Assembly: GCA_030041255.1 (NCBI GenBank)
Contig: JASHOF010000098.1
Coordinates: forward strand, 1 to 59,200
Reading direction: 5' to 3'
Source: Acetobacteraceae bacterium
Lineage (GTDB): Bacteria > Pseudomonadota > Alphaproteobacteria > Acetobacterales > Acetobacteraceae
DNA length: 59,200 nucleotides
In this document: in pieces, positions 16,301 to 25,008 of the stretch
How positions within the stretch are numbered: position 1 is the stretch's first letter
Layout of the letters: each line of letters begins with the position of its first letter
Made by a program: the position numbers and the translations under genes
Notes under the pieces: generated by a model
Told to the model about the DNA's origin: nothing
The model's database searches: none
What the model saw: only the letters and a program-made list of their open reading frames with translations

Positions 16301-16787
16301 CTTCACCTTGCCGCGCCAGCCGCGCGAAGACGGCGAGTGCATCGCCGATTTCGTCCGCGATGTCGAGGATGGCGAGCGCGATGTGGTGGGTTTGCAGGTC
16401 GTCACGATGGGCCGGCGTGCGTCCGCGTTCACCCGCGCCTGGTTCGAGGAAAATCGCTACCAGGACTATCTTTTTCTGCACGGTCTCGCGGTGGAGATGG
16501 CCGAGGCGATGGCGGAATACGTGCACAAGCGGATCCGTGCGGAGCTGGGCTTCGCGGCCGAGGATGATCGCGAGATGGAGAAGATGCTGAGCCAGGGCTA
16601 TCGCGGCAGCCGCTACTCCTTCGGCTATCCGGCCTGCCCGAAGCTCGAGGACCAGGTGCCGCTGCTCAACCTGCTCGATGCCGGGCGGATCGACGTCTCG
16701 CTGTCCGAGGAGTTCATGCTCGAGCCCGAGCAATCGACGAGCGCGCTGGTGATTCTCAATCCGCGAGCGAAGTATTTCACCGTGTAG
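13302..16787 (+). CDS. metH: cobalamin-dependent methionine synthase
   Basis: 1161 residues, single-chain MetH. The homocysteine domain has its zinc Cys in GLNCATGP (about 221) and GGCCGT (about 287). The pterin (methyl-folate) domain spans about 350-610 (SIGERCNANGSRRF, GLSNISFGL). The B12 cap comes next. The cobalamin domain carries DVHDIGKN with the ligand His (about 729-737), and the C-terminal reactivation domain carries RYSFGYPACP (about 1103-1112). It transfers the methyl of 5-methyltetrahydrofolate to homocysteine through B12. GGAG lies 7 bases before the ATG at 13302; upstream in-frame codons belong to the overlapping tail of the regulator gene. There is no room for a B12 riboswitch, so control is probably by the palindrome upstream of the regulator. 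metF is not nearby. Confidence 0.97.
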   Translation: MPSPPLLELLSERVLLCDGAMGARVQGLALDLERDFWGKENCTDVLNLSRPDLVREIHRSYFAAGSDAVETNTFGASPVTLGEFDLAERAEEINRIGAELAREAALEFADGRPRYVIGSVGPGTKLPSLGHIAYDPLEEALSVQCRGLIEGGVDAILIETCQDPLQIKAAVNGARRARAALGKELPIFVQVTVETTGSLLVGPDIAAAATIVHALDVAMMGLNCATGPQEMAEHVRWLGQNWPRLLSVQPNAGLPELVDGKPHYPLQPAELASWLERFVVEDGVNMIGGCCGTAEGHIAALDQMLRRLGEPRPVPVQRRAVWVPAVSSLYNPVPLRQENSFFSIGERCNANGSRRFRAAQEKNDWDGALAMGREQIGEGSNALDICTAFVGRDEMAEMTAVISRFNAGVNAPLVIDSTETPVIERALKLIGGKPIINSINFEDGEQRAKERLLLARRFGAGVIALTIDEEGMAKTPGRKLAIAERLVDFACGRHGLPIADLLIDPLTFTIATGNDDDRKLGLWTIEGIHAIREAFPEVQIVLGLSNISFGLNPPARGVLNSVFLDHCLKAGMTAAIVHVSRLRPLHEIPPAEAEAAEDLIFDRRREGYDPLARLLELFADRKEEAGGTEKRAETVEERLKERIVAGDRKGLSEDLAAALKAHSPLDIINTILLDGMKVVGDLFGAGRMQLPFVLQSAETMKAAVAYLEPFMERMEGQEKGTIVLGTVKGDVHDIGKNLVDIILTNNGYRVVNLGIKVPLAEMLAAAERHRAHAIGMSGLLVKSTVVMRENLEEMTRQGLEIPVLLGGAALTRSYVEEDCAAAYACGRVAYARDAFDGLSLMEKVTGNAFDDYLAAVAARRSGRRRHQSRTLGVADPRAFRPVDIGEVQARRRRLVPREAPPVPPFWGPRTIEAAPRALVPFINERSLYQFQWGFRKQGRSLEDFLGWARQELRPVLKRMLALCEQEKILAPRAVYGYWQAAGQGNDLILFEKDGVTERCRFTLPRQPREDGECIADFVRDVEDGERDVVGLQVVTMGRRASAFTRAWFEENRYQDYLFLHGLAVEMAEAMAEYVHKRIRAELGFAAEDDREMEKMLSQGYRGSRYSFGYPACPKLEDQVPLLNLLDAGRIDVSLSEEFMLEPEQSTSALVILNPRAKYFTV

Positions 16788-16933
16788 CCGGGGTCGAGGG
16801 CGGGGAGGCGGCCAGGGCGGTGCGGCCGGCAGGCGACATCGCCAGAATGGAAGTTCCTTGAAGGCCGATCCCCCGGACGATTATCCTCGGTCGTGGCCCC
16901 GACAGGCGGGCGAGGAAAAACGGGAGGATGGCC

Positions 16934-17218
16934 GTGAAGTATGTACTGCTCGGCACGCTGGATGCGACCTGGGCCGGCAAGCAGGCGGACCGGCTGAAAA
17001 AAGGCGAAGCCAAGCTCAAGGAACTTGGCATCGAGCTCGAGAGCATTCACTACACGCAGGGACGATACGACTTCGTCGATGTCGTCGATGCGCCGGACGC
17101 GGAGGCGATGCTGAGCTTCTCGGTCTGGTATGCCGGCCGGGGCTTCGGCCGCATCGAGAGCCTGCCTGCCTTCGAGCCGAAAGCCTTCGAGGCGGCAACG
17201 AAGAAGGCCGCGAAATAG
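16934..17218 (+). CDS. GYD-domain small protein
   Basis: About 94 residues with the ferredoxin-like GYD fold: YVLLGTLDATW at the N-terminus and QGRYDFVDVVDAPD in the middle, where the family name motif G-Y/R-D occurs. The function is unknown; these small cytosolic proteins may bind ligands like related dimeric alpha-beta barrel proteins. GGGAGG (16922-16927) abuts an in-frame ATG at 16928 with no spacing, whereas GTG at 16934 has the usual spacing. I therefore prefer the GTG; the ATG would add two residues. Confidence 0.82.
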   Translation: MKYVLLGTLDATWAGKQADRLKKGEAKLKELGIELESIHYTQGRYDFVDVVDAPDAEAMLSFSVWYAGRGFGRIESLPAFEPKAFEAATKKAAK

Positions 17219-17349
17219 GCCGGGCCAGCAGAGCACGCTCGCTCTGCCGACCGACGTCACCCCGATACTGACCGCGAAGCCGGTCCCGAGAATCGCCAGC
17301 GTGACGGCCATCGTACCCCTCGCTTGCCGGCGCTTTCATGCCCCCGGGT

Positions 17350-19407
17350 TCATGGGCGCGTTTCGCTTCGCGCCGGGCGGAGAGAGAGCCAGCCGCGCTC
17401 GTCGAGGCACGCGGAATCATCCGGGCGGAGCAGGATCGTCGTGCCTGGCGATTCGATGAGTGCGGGGCCGGAAAGTTCCTGGCCGGCACGAAGGGCGGCG
17501 AATTCGTAGACCGGAACGATGTGCGGCGCAGAAAGAACGATGCGGCGCTCCGCGACCGGAGACGCAGGCGGCCCGGCGGCCAGGCGGGCCGGTATCAGGT
17601 CGGGCAAAACGCCGGTCACCGACAGGCGCAGATTGACGGCGACGGCCGGCTCATCGCGGAGCGCGTAGGTGTAGAGCGCCTCGTGGCGGTCGTGGAACCG
17701 CGCGGCGATGTCGGATTCGAGCGAGGACGACGCCCAGTCGAGCCCGTCGAGCGGGACGGAGATTTCGAAGACCTGTTCGCCGTAGCGCATGTCCGCGGAG
17801 CGGCGGAAGGAAAGCGGGCCGTCGAACCAGGCGAGCCTCTCCAGCCCCTCCTCTTCCATGGCGGCGAAATCGGCGACGAGTTTTTCCGCTTCGATCCCGG
17901 CCGGGTCGAGCCTGGTGCGGGAAAGCTCGAGGCGGATGTCCGTGCGCAGCATTCCCCAGGCAGAGAGTACGGATGCGTCGAGCGGCAGGGCCACGGCAGC
18001 GATGCCGAGGGTGGAGGCGACGGCGGTTGCGTGCAGGCCGGCGGCACCTCCGAAGGCGAGCAGCGTGAAGGGCCTGGGATCGACACCGCGGCGGACCGTG
18101 GCGAGGCGCAGGCCGTCGGGCATCCGGGCATTGACGAGGCGATGAATGCCCGCCGCGGTCTCTTCGAGGGAAAGGCCGAGCTGCGCGGCGAGCGGGGCAA
18201 GGGCGCGCTCGGCGGCGGCGCGATCGAGGCGCTGGCGCCCGCCGAGAAAGTGTTCCGGGTCGATGAGGCCGAGCACGAGGTTCGCGTCGGTGAGCGTGGC
18301 GAGGCCGGCGCCGTTGCCGTAACAGGCGGGCCCGGGGTCGGCCCCGGCGCTTTCCGGCCCGACCTGGAGGAGGCCGGAGGGGTCGATGCGGGCGACCGAG
18401 CCGCCGCCGGCACCGAGAGTAGCAATGTCGAGGGAGGGGAGTGCGATCCGCGCCTCGCCGAGACCGCGCGGGACGGCAAGGCGGGGGCGGCCGTCCTGGA
18501 TCAGGGCGATGTCGGTCGAGGTGCCGCCCATGTCGAAGGTGATGAGGGAGGGCCCGAGGCCATAGCGGGAGAGTGCCGCGCCGGCCGCGACACCGCCGGC
18601 CGGCCCGGAGAGGACCGTGCCGGCGGCGAGCCTTCCGGCTTCGGCGATGTCGGCGAGGCCGCCGTGCGACAGCATGACGAGGAGGCTTCCCGAGAAGCCG
18701 GCGGCGGCGAGGCGCTGTTCCAGGCGCACGAGATAATCGCGGACGACCGGGCCGACCGCGGCATTGGCGACGGCGGTGCAGAAACGATCGAACTCCTTGA
18801 TTTCGGGCAGGACCTCGGCGGAGGCAGAGACATAGGCGCCGGGCAGGCGGGAGCGAGCGCGGCTGGCCGCTTCGGCCTCATGGGCCGGGTTGCGCCAGGA
18901 ATGGAGGAAACAGATGGCGACGGCCTCTACCTCGGCGGCGGCGAGCCTCTCGAGGGCCGAATCGAGCGAGGCGCGATCGAGCGGGATCGCGATGCTGCCG
19001 TCCGCGCGGATGCGTTCACGGACCGGGATGCGCAAGTTCCGCGGCACGAGCGGTGCCGGCGGGGGCAGGCGCAGATTGTAGCGTTCGGGCTTCAGCCCTT
19101 CGCGCATTTCGATCACGTCGCGATGGCCCTCGGTGGTGATGAGCCCGACGCGCGCGATCTTGCCTTCGACCAGCGCATTGGTGGCAACGGTGGTGCCGTG
19201 CAGGATCTGTTCGGTGCCGGAGAGCAGGCCGGAGAGCGAGAGGTCGATTTCGGCGGCAGCAAGCGCGAGGGCGGCCAGTACGCCCTCGGTCTGGTCGGCG
19301 GGCGTGGTGGGCGCCTTGGCGGTTGCGATCTGCCCGCGCGGCGTGGCCAGCACGATGTCCGTGAAAGTGCCGCCGACATCGATGCCGATGGCAAAATGGC
19401 GGCTCAC
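17350..19407 (-). CDS. hyuA: hydantoinase/oxoprolinase HyuA-type subunit
   Basis: 685 residues, full length for N-methylhydantoinase A/acetone carboxylase-beta-like proteins. The N-terminus GIDVGGTFTDIVL is the actin-like ATP-binding loop. HGTTVATNALVEGK (about 70-83) and DMGGTSTDIALI (about 290-301) are the next nucleotide-binding motifs, and LLAFGGAAGLHA is near 455. The family uses ATP to open hydantoin or 5-oxoproline-type rings. It overlaps the HyuB gene by ATGA and forms the usual two-subunit enzyme with it. The substrate among N-methylhydantoin, 5-oxoproline or other cyclic amides is not readable. An ABC importer encoded nearby may feed it. Confidence 0.93.
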   Translation of the reverse strand: MSRHFAIGIDVGGTFTDIVLATPRGQIATAKAPTTPADQTEGVLAALALAAAEIDLSLSGLLSGTEQILHGTTVATNALVEGKIARVGLITTEGHRDVIEMREGLKPERYNLRLPPPAPLVPRNLRIPVRERIRADGSIAIPLDRASLDSALERLAAAEVEAVAICFLHSWRNPAHEAEAASRARSRLPGAYVSASAEVLPEIKEFDRFCTAVANAAVGPVVRDYLVRLEQRLAAAGFSGSLLVMLSHGGLADIAEAGRLAAGTVLSGPAGGVAAGAALSRYGLGPSLITFDMGGTSTDIALIQDGRPRLAVPRGLGEARIALPSLDIATLGAGGGSVARIDPSGLLQVGPESAGADPGPACYGNGAGLATLTDANLVLGLIDPEHFLGGRQRLDRAAAERALAPLAAQLGLSLEETAAGIHRLVNARMPDGLRLATVRRGVDPRPFTLLAFGGAAGLHATAVASTLGIAAVALPLDASVLSAWGMLRTDIRLELSRTRLDPAGIEAEKLVADFAAMEEEGLERLAWFDGPLSFRRSADMRYGEQVFEISVPLDGLDWASSSLESDIAARFHDRHEALYTYALRDEPAVAVNLRLSVTGVLPDLIPARLAAGPPASPVAERRIVLSAPHIVPVYEFAALRAGQELSGPALIESPGTTILLRPDDSACLDERGWLSLRPARSETRP

Positions 19408-21035
19408 GCCCGTTCCTCGGCGGCGTCGCGGGCGAGCGCGGCGGGATCGCGTTCCGCGGCGTTGCCCCAGCCGCCCCCGCCGCCCGATTCGATCATGAGG
19501 CGGCTGCCCGGTGGAATGACGATCCCGGTTTCCTTGGTGGCGATGGCGCAGGGCGGCGCGGTGGGGGCGGCGAGGCGATAATCGTGCGGCGCGCCGTCTT
19601 CGCCGCCGAGGATGCCGCGGGCGCCGTGGCGGATGCCGTCACCCGCGGTGTTGGCACGGGAGGGACCGGCGGTCTCGACACGAAAGCGGAGGGTGCTGCC
19701 CGCACCGCCGCGGTGCTTGCCCGCCCCGCCCGAGCGCGGGCGAAATTCATGCTGCTCGAAGAACAGAGGAAAGCGCACCTCGGTCACTTCGATGCTGCCG
19801 AACTTGAGGCCCCCGGCGGAATGCCATTCACCGGCGGTGGGCCAGCCGTCGCCGGCGGCGGAGGCGCCGCCGCCCGGGCGGGCCTGGAAGAGATGCCAGA
19901 TGAAGCGGCGGTGAGTGCGTGGGTCCATCCCGTCGATCGCGATGCGGAAGCGCCGGCCCCAGCCGGCCATCGCACGATCGGGGCAGGCCGGAGCGAGGGC
20001 GGCGATGACCGCCTCGACGATCTCGTTGGCGCAATGGCTGGTGCAGAGGGTCACCGGCGCCGGGGGGTTGGCCCAGACGATCGTGCCGGGCCTGGCGATG
20101 ACCCGGAGCGGACGGAAGGCGCCATCGTTGCGGGGCAGTTCCGGATCGAGCAGGAAGGCGAAGGCCATCGCGACTGAAGAATGCATGTTCGCGTAAGAAG
20201 AGTTGACGAAGCCGGTACTCTCCGGGTCCGAGTGCGAGAGATCGACGGTGACGTTGCTGCCTTCCTTGATGACGCGGGCGCGGATGCGGATGTCGCTGCG
20301 TCCGTGGCCGTCATCGTCGAGCACGGCCTCGCCTTCGTAGGCGCCGTCACGCCAGGCGGAGACGATCTGCCGCGCACCGCGCTCCGAGCCATCGAGGATG
20401 GCCTCGATCGCCTCGGCGAGAGTGGCGGCACCGAATTCGGCGAGCGTTGCCTCGATGCGGGCGGCGCCGATGCGGGCGGCGCCGATCATCGCCGCGAGAT
20501 CGCCGCGGAAGTCGCGGGCGTGGCGGACGTTGGCGGCGAGCATGGCGATGAGGTCCTCGCGCAGGTGGCCCCGCTCGGAGAGAAGGATCGGCGGGATGCG
20601 CAGGCCCTCCTGCCAGATTTCGGTGGCGGCGGCGTTGTAGGCGCCGTGGGTGGCGCCGCCGATATCGCTCTGATGCGCGCGCACGACCGAGAAGAGGCGC
20701 GGGCCCGAGCCGGTGAAAACCGGGATGAAGATCGTCAGATCGGGAAGGTGGCTGCCACCGGAATAGGGATCGTTGAGGAGATAGACCGACCCGTTTTCGG
20801 GGGCGGGAAAGACCTCGAGGAGGCCGCGGACGGCCCAGGGAAGAGCACCGACATGGACGGGGATGTGGTCGGCCTGGGCGATCAGGCGCGCCCTTGCGTC
20901 GATGAGTGCGATGGAAAAATCGCGCGAGGAGTTGAGGATCTGCGAGTACGAGGTGCGCAGCATCGCCTCCCCCATCTCGGCGGCGATGGCGGCCAGGCGG
21001 TTCTGCAGGACGGCGAGAGTGATCGGGTCAGGCAT
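19404..21035 (-). CDS. hyuB: hydantoinase HyuB-type subunit
   Basis: 543 residues from the ATG giving MPDPITLAVLQNRL, the standard start of N-methylhydantoinase B proteins. Conserved stretches include EMGEAMLRTSYSQILNSSRDFS, LNDPYSGGSHLPDLTIF, HQSDIGGATHGAYN, and the Gly-rich C-terminal end ESGGGGGWGN. It is the second subunit of the ATP-dependent ring-opening enzyme encoded with HyuA. The upstream in-frame extension lacks family similarity and runs across the divergent GNAT gene, so I exclude it. GGAG is present upstream. The hyuB-hyuA order with a 4-base overlap shows one transcript. Confidence 0.93.
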   Translation of the reverse strand: MPDPITLAVLQNRLAAIAAEMGEAMLRTSYSQILNSSRDFSIALIDARARLIAQADHIPVHVGALPWAVRGLLEVFPAPENGSVYLLNDPYSGGSHLPDLTIFIPVFTGSGPRLFSVVRAHQSDIGGATHGAYNAAATEIWQEGLRIPPILLSERGHLREDLIAMLAANVRHARDFRGDLAAMIGAARIGAARIEATLAEFGAATLAEAIEAILDGSERGARQIVSAWRDGAYEGEAVLDDDGHGRSDIRIRARVIKEGSNVTVDLSHSDPESTGFVNSSYANMHSSVAMAFAFLLDPELPRNDGAFRPLRVIARPGTIVWANPPAPVTLCTSHCANEIVEAVIAALAPACPDRAMAGWGRRFRIAIDGMDPRTHRRFIWHLFQARPGGGASAAGDGWPTAGEWHSAGGLKFGSIEVTEVRFPLFFEQHEFRPRSGGAGKHRGGAGSTLRFRVETAGPSRANTAGDGIRHGARGILGGEDGAPHDYRLAAPTAPPCAIATKETGIVIPPGSRLMIESGGGGGWGNAAERDPAALARDAAEERA

Positions 21036-21104
21036 CGGCGAATGCTGGCAGGCTCCGGCGCGGACGGCTATGGGTTTCGAACCTCGAGCGAGGGATTTGC
21101 GCGG

Positions 21105-21581
21105 ATGGTTGAAGTCGGTGGAGCGGTTGTCCGGCATGCGGTCGCGGCGGATGCCGCGGCGATCGCCCTTTTGATCCGGACCGCGTTTGCGGGGCTTGGC
21201 GTGGTGCCACCGCCTTCCGCGCTCGGCGAGACCGCGGAAAGCGTGGCGCGGACGCTGGAAGCATCCGGCGGGGCAGTTGCCGAGGCAGGAGGAGAGATCG
21301 TTGGGGCGTTGCTTTGGACGGAGCGTGAAGGAGCGCTTTATCTCAACCGGCTGGCTGTTGCGGAAGGCTGGCGGCGGCGGGGGATTGCGAAGGCGCTGAT
21401 CGGCGCCGGGGAGCGAGCGGCGCGCGAGCAAGGGATCGAGAGGCTCGAGGTTGGCACGCGGCTTGCGCTCAGGGCCAACCGGCAGCTTTTTGCCTCCCTC
21501 GGTTTCCGCGAGACGACACGGCACCGGCACGCCGGTTTCACGGAAGATACCTGGGTTACCATGGAGCGCGTCCTCGATTGA
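21105..21581 (+). CDS. GNAT-family N-acetyltransferase
   Basis: 158 residues with the GNAT core. YLNRLAVAEGWRRRGIAKAL (about 85-104) is the acetyl-CoA pyrophosphate loop (R-x-x-G-x-A), followed by EQGIERLEVGTRLALRANRQL and the C-terminal GFRET strand. It would acetylate a small molecule or a protein N-terminus; the substrate is unknown. It is transcribed divergently from hyuB with a 69-base gap, so the promoters overlap. ATG at 21105 is chosen because family similarity begins directly after it. Confidence 0.85.
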   Translation: MVEVGGAVVRHAVAADAAAIALLIRTAFAGLGVVPPPSALGETAESVARTLEASGGAVAEAGGEIVGALLWTEREGALYLNRLAVAEGWRRRGIAKALIGAGERAAREQGIERLEVGTRLALRANRQLFASLGFRETTRHRHAGFTEDTWVTMERVLD

Positions 21582-21696
21582 AGGGAGCGCGTGAGGTCCT
21601 GTCCCGATCGTGTCCCCGGGGGGTGGTGCAGGCCAGGGTCTGGCGCTAGATAGCCCCCGGCAGGGAATGGCGCCTGCGTCGAACAAGGGACGAATG

Positions 21697-22362
21697 ATGG
21701 CACCTTCATCCGGGGCAACGACCGCGAACGGTGAGAGGCACGCGGCGGAGGGGGCGGAGCGGCGTGACTTTCTGAAGATGGTCACGCTGGCGACGGCTGC
21801 CATCGGGGTCTGTGCCGTCGCCTGGCCATTCATCGATTCCATGAATCCGGCGAAGGATACGATCGCCGCCGGCTCGCCGATCGATGTCGATCTCTCGCAG
21901 GTTGCGGCCGGCCAGCAGATCGTCGTCTTGTGGCGGGAGAAGCCGATCCTGCTCGTCAATCGCCCGGCCGAGGCACTGAAGACGCTGCAATCGAGCGCGA
22001 TGATCAATCGGCTCAGGGATCCCGATTCCAGGGTTCTGCAGCAGCCTCCCTATGCCGACAACTGGCACCGTTCGGTCAAGCCGGAATGGGCCGTCCTGGT
22101 CGGCATCTGCACGCATCTCGGCTGCCTGCCGCAATATTTCCCGAACCCGAGCGCGAGTACGCCGGTGGCGGATTGGCCGGGCGGCTATCTCTGCCCTTGC
22201 CACGGCTCGAAATACGATCTTGCCGGACGGGTCTGGCAGGGTGTTCCGGCGCCGTTCAATCTGCCGGTGCCGCCCTACAACTTCCTGGACGCCAAGACGG
22301 TGCGGATCGGCGAGAACCCGCCCAATGTGACCTATTCACTGAACGACATCGTGCAGATCTGA
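21697..22362 (+). CDS. petA: ubiquinol-cytochrome c reductase Rieske iron-sulfur subunit
   Basis: 221 residues. A twin-arginine signal/anchor is present ([15 protein letters not shown], about 20-35), followed by one membrane helix and the Rieske domain. CTHLGC and CPCHGS supply the two Cys and two His of the 2Fe-2S cluster and the disulfide Cys pair. It is the electron-accepting subunit of cytochrome bc1, exported folded by Tat. AAGGGA at 21685-21690 favours ATG 21697 over the ATG at 21694 or 21667. Oddly, no cytochrome b or c1 gene follows; an ABC binding protein does. It may be a second copy or a relocated petA. Confidence 0.93.
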   Translation: MAPSSGATTANGERHAAEGAERRDFLKMVTLATAAIGVCAVAWPFIDSMNPAKDTIAAGSPIDVDLSQVAAGQQIVVLWREKPILLVNRPAEALKTLQSSAMINRLRDPDSRVLQQPPYADNWHRSVKPEWAVLVGICTHLGCLPQYFPNPSASTPVADWPGGYLCPCHGSKYDLAGRVWQGVPAPFNLPVPPYNFLDAKTVRIGENPPNVTYSLNDIVQI

Positions 22363-22422
22363 ACGGTTCGGTGCGGATCCCGGAACGCCGGGGCCGAGGG
22401 AGCACGACATCGAAGGGAGGCG

Positions 22423-24024
22423 ATGCAAATGATGAAACGGCGCACTCTCCTCGGCGCGGTTGCGGGCGGGGCGGCGGCCGCGGCGCTCCCGAGACCGGCG
22501 ATCTCGGCAGGGGCCAGCGTCCTGAAATTCGTCCCGCAGGCCAATCTGACGCTGTTCGATCCGATCACGACGACGGCGGCGGTGACGCAGAATTACGGTT
22601 ATTACGTCTGGGACACGCTCTACGCGCTCGACGAACATCTGAATACGCATCCGCAGATGGCTGCCGGCCATACCATCTCGGATGATCAGCGGAGCTGGAC
22701 CATCACGCTGCGCGACGGGCTCACGTTCCATGACGGCAGCCCGGTCAGAGCGGCGGATTGCATTGCCAGCATCAGGCGCTGGGCGAGCGCGGATCCGTTC
22801 GGCCTCGATCTTGCAGCGGTGGTCGCCAGCTACGTCGTGAAGAGCGACAAGTCCTTCGAAGTACGGCTCAAGAAGCCGTTCCCGCTGCTCGCTTCGGCGC
22901 TCGCCAAGCCGGCTTCCAACGTGCCCTTCATCATGCCCGAGCACGTGGCCGCCCAGCCGGCATCGAAGGCGATCAGCATCGATCAGGTGATCGGCTCCGG
23001 GCCCTGCCGGTTCGAGGCGAAGGAGTATGTCTCCGGCAACCGGGCGGTTTTCACGAAGTTCACGGATTATGTACCGAGGCCCGAGAAGCCGAGCTGGGCG
23101 GCAGGCGGAAAAGTGGTGAATTTCGATCGCATCGAGTGGCACGTGATCGCCGACCCCGGCACCGCGGCGGCGGCCTTGCAGTCAGGCGAGGTCGACTGGT
23201 GGGAGCTCGTGCTGCCGAATCTCATTCCGCTGCTGGCGGCGAACAAGGATGTGGTGATCGGCGAAGGCAACCCGACGGGCTATATGGGCTGCCTTCGGTT
23301 CAATCACCTCTTCCCGCCGTTCGACAATGTGCTGATACGCCGGGCGGTGATGCTGTCGGTCGATCAATCGGCCTATATGCGTGCGGTGACCGCGAACAAT
23401 CCGAAGAACTTCACGATCTGCCACTCCTTCTTCCCGATCGGCACGACCTACGGCGTCCCGCCGGACCCGGATCCGATGGCGAAGGCGCCGGACCTGGCGG
23501 CGGCCAGGAAGCTGATCGAAGAGGCCAAGTACGGTGGCGAGAAGATCGTCATCATCAACCCGACCGACTTCCCCTCGATCCAGCCGTTCGGCGAGATCAC
23601 CTATGCGACGCTGAAGAAGCTCGGGCTCAATGTGCAGCTCGTCGAGACGGATTGGGGAACGGTGGTGGAGCGGCGCGCAAGCAAGGCGCCGATCGACCAG
23701 GGCGGCTGGTCGATCTTCCACACCTGGTGGGAGGGAATTTCGCTCTACAATCCGGCCGTCAATCCGATCCTCCTCGGCCAGGGACTCGAGGGCTGGTTCG
23801 GCTGGTACAAGAGCGAGCCGATGATGGCGCTCAATGCCGGATGGCTCACTGCGCCGACGGCCACAGACCGGCATGCCATCGGGGCGAAGATGCAGGCGCT
23901 CGGGTTCCAGGATGTCCCCACCGTGCCGCTCGGGCAGTTCTTCATCCGCACCGGCTACCGCAACACGCTGACGGGGGTGATCGACGGGGCCGCGCCTTAT
24001 CCCTGGAACGTGCGCCGCGCCTGA
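22423..24024 (+). CDS. dipeptide/oligopeptide-type ABC substrate-binding protein (first paralogue)
   Basis: 533 residues, family 5 solute-binding protein. The N-terminus MKRRTLLGAVAGGAAAAALP is a Tat-like signal. LTLRDGLTFHDGSPV-type blocks (ITLRDGLTFHDGSP, about 90-103) and FNHLFPPFDNVLIRRAV (about 295-311) are typical. It captures a peptide-like or other medium-size solute in the periplasm and delivers it to the DppBC-type permeases encoded just downstream. GAAGGGAGG lies immediately before the ATG. A second paralogue lies at the end of the same cluster. Neighbouring hydantoinase and amidase genes suggest a nitrogenous ligand, by inference. Confidence 0.93.
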   Translation: MQMMKRRTLLGAVAGGAAAAALPRPAISAGASVLKFVPQANLTLFDPITTTAAVTQNYGYYVWDTLYALDEHLNTHPQMAAGHTISDDQRSWTITLRDGLTFHDGSPVRAADCIASIRRWASADPFGLDLAAVVASYVVKSDKSFEVRLKKPFPLLASALAKPASNVPFIMPEHVAAQPASKAISIDQVIGSGPCRFEAKEYVSGNRAVFTKFTDYVPRPEKPSWAAGGKVVNFDRIEWHVIADPGTAAAALQSGEVDWWELVLPNLIPLLAANKDVVIGEGNPTGYMGCLRFNHLFPPFDNVLIRRAVMLSVDQSAYMRAVTANNPKNFTICHSFFPIGTTYGVPPDPDPMAKAPDLAAARKLIEEAKYGGEKIVIINPTDFPSIQPFGEITYATLKKLGLNVQLVETDWGTVVERRASKAPIDQGGWSIFHTWWEGISLYNPAVNPILLGQGLEGWFGWYKSEPMMALNAGWLTAPTATDRHAIGAKMQALGFQDVPTVPLGQFFIRTGYRNTLTGVIDGAAPYPWNVRRA

Positions 24025-24066
24025 GCGGCGCCTCCCTGAGCGGCGCCTCCAGGATCCCGGCGGGCG

Positions 24067-25008
24067 ATGTTGAGTTATATCGTCCGCCGCCTGCTGGCGA
24101 CGATCCCGGTGATGGGGATCGTGGCGCTGTTCGTCTTCTCGCTGCTCTACCTGGCACCCGGAGATCCGGCAGCGATCATCGCCGGTGACCAGGCGACGGT
24201 CGAGCAGATCGCGAAGATCCGCGCCTCGCTCGGGCTCGACCAGCCTTTCGTGGTGCGGTTCGGGCACTGGCTCTGGCAGATCGTGCACGGGAATCTCGGC
24301 ACTTCGGTTTTCACCGGGCAACCGGTGAGCACGATGATTGCCGAGCGGATCGAGCCCACGCTTTCCCTGATGGTCCTGACCATGCTGATTGCGCTCACGC
24401 TGGCCATCCCGCTCGGCGTGATAGCGGCCTGGAAGCACGGGACCTGGATCGACCGCGCGATCATGATTTTTGCGGTGCTCGGCTTCTCGGTTCCGGTCTT
24501 CGTGGTTGCCTACCTGCTTGCCTACGTGTTCGGATTGACCTTCCGCCTCCTGCCCGTGCAGGGCTTCACGCCGCTTGCCAAGGGGTTCTGGCCGTTCCTC
24601 GGGACCCTGGTCCTGCCCTCGCTCGCACTGGGTGCGATCTACGTGGCGCTGCTCGCGCGCATCACGCGGGCGGCGATGCTCGAAGTGCTGGCGCAGGATT
24701 ATGTGCGCACGGCGCGCGCCAAGGGCGTGGGGCAAGGCGGCGTGCTGTTCGTGCATGCACTGAAGAATGCGGCCAACCCGGTGGTGACGGTAGCCGGGCT
24801 CGGGGTTGCCTTGCTGATCGGCGGGACAGTGGTGACGGAGACGGTGTTCGCGATCCCCGGGCTCGGCACGCTCACCGTCAACGCGATCCTCGAACGGGAT
24901 TACCCGGTGATCCAGGGAGTGGTGCTGCTGTTCAGCTTCACCTACGTGCTGGTCAACCTGATCGTCGATCTGCTCTACAGCGTGTTCGACCCGAGGATCA
25001 GGCTGTGA
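24067..25008 (+). CDS. DppB-type ABC permease
   Basis: 313 residues. The N-terminal [24 protein letters not shown] and the following periplasmic block ([26 protein letters not shown]) are hallmarks of DppB/OppB. Six membrane segments are apparent. The cytoplasmic coupling loop is [18 protein letters not shown] (about 215-232, the EAA motif) and the family-typical ending is [20 protein letters not shown]. With the next gene it forms the heterodimeric channel of the importer. It overlaps the following gene by GTGA. Confidence 0.95.
   Translation: MLSYIVRRLLATIPVMGIVALFVFSLLYLAPGDPAAIIAGDQATVEQIAKIRASLGLDQPFVVRFGHWLWQIVHGNLGTSVFTGQPVSTMIAERIEPTLSLMVLTMLIALTLAIPLGVIAAWKHGTWIDRAIMIFAVLGFSVPVFVVAYLLAYVFGLTFRLLPVQGFTPLAKGFWPFLGTLVLPSLALGAIYVALLARITRAAMLEVLAQDYVRTARAKGVGQGGVLFVHALKNAANPVVTVAGLGVALLIGGTVVTETVFAIPGLGTLTVNAILERDYPVIQGVVLLFSFTYVLVNLIVDLLYSVFDPRIRL

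Noticed and set aside
13032-16733. Very long minus-strand open frame opposite metH
   Set aside because: It mirrors a confidently identified gene, and its product is His/Arg/Asp-rich without motifs. Such antisense frames are expected in GC-rich coding DNA.
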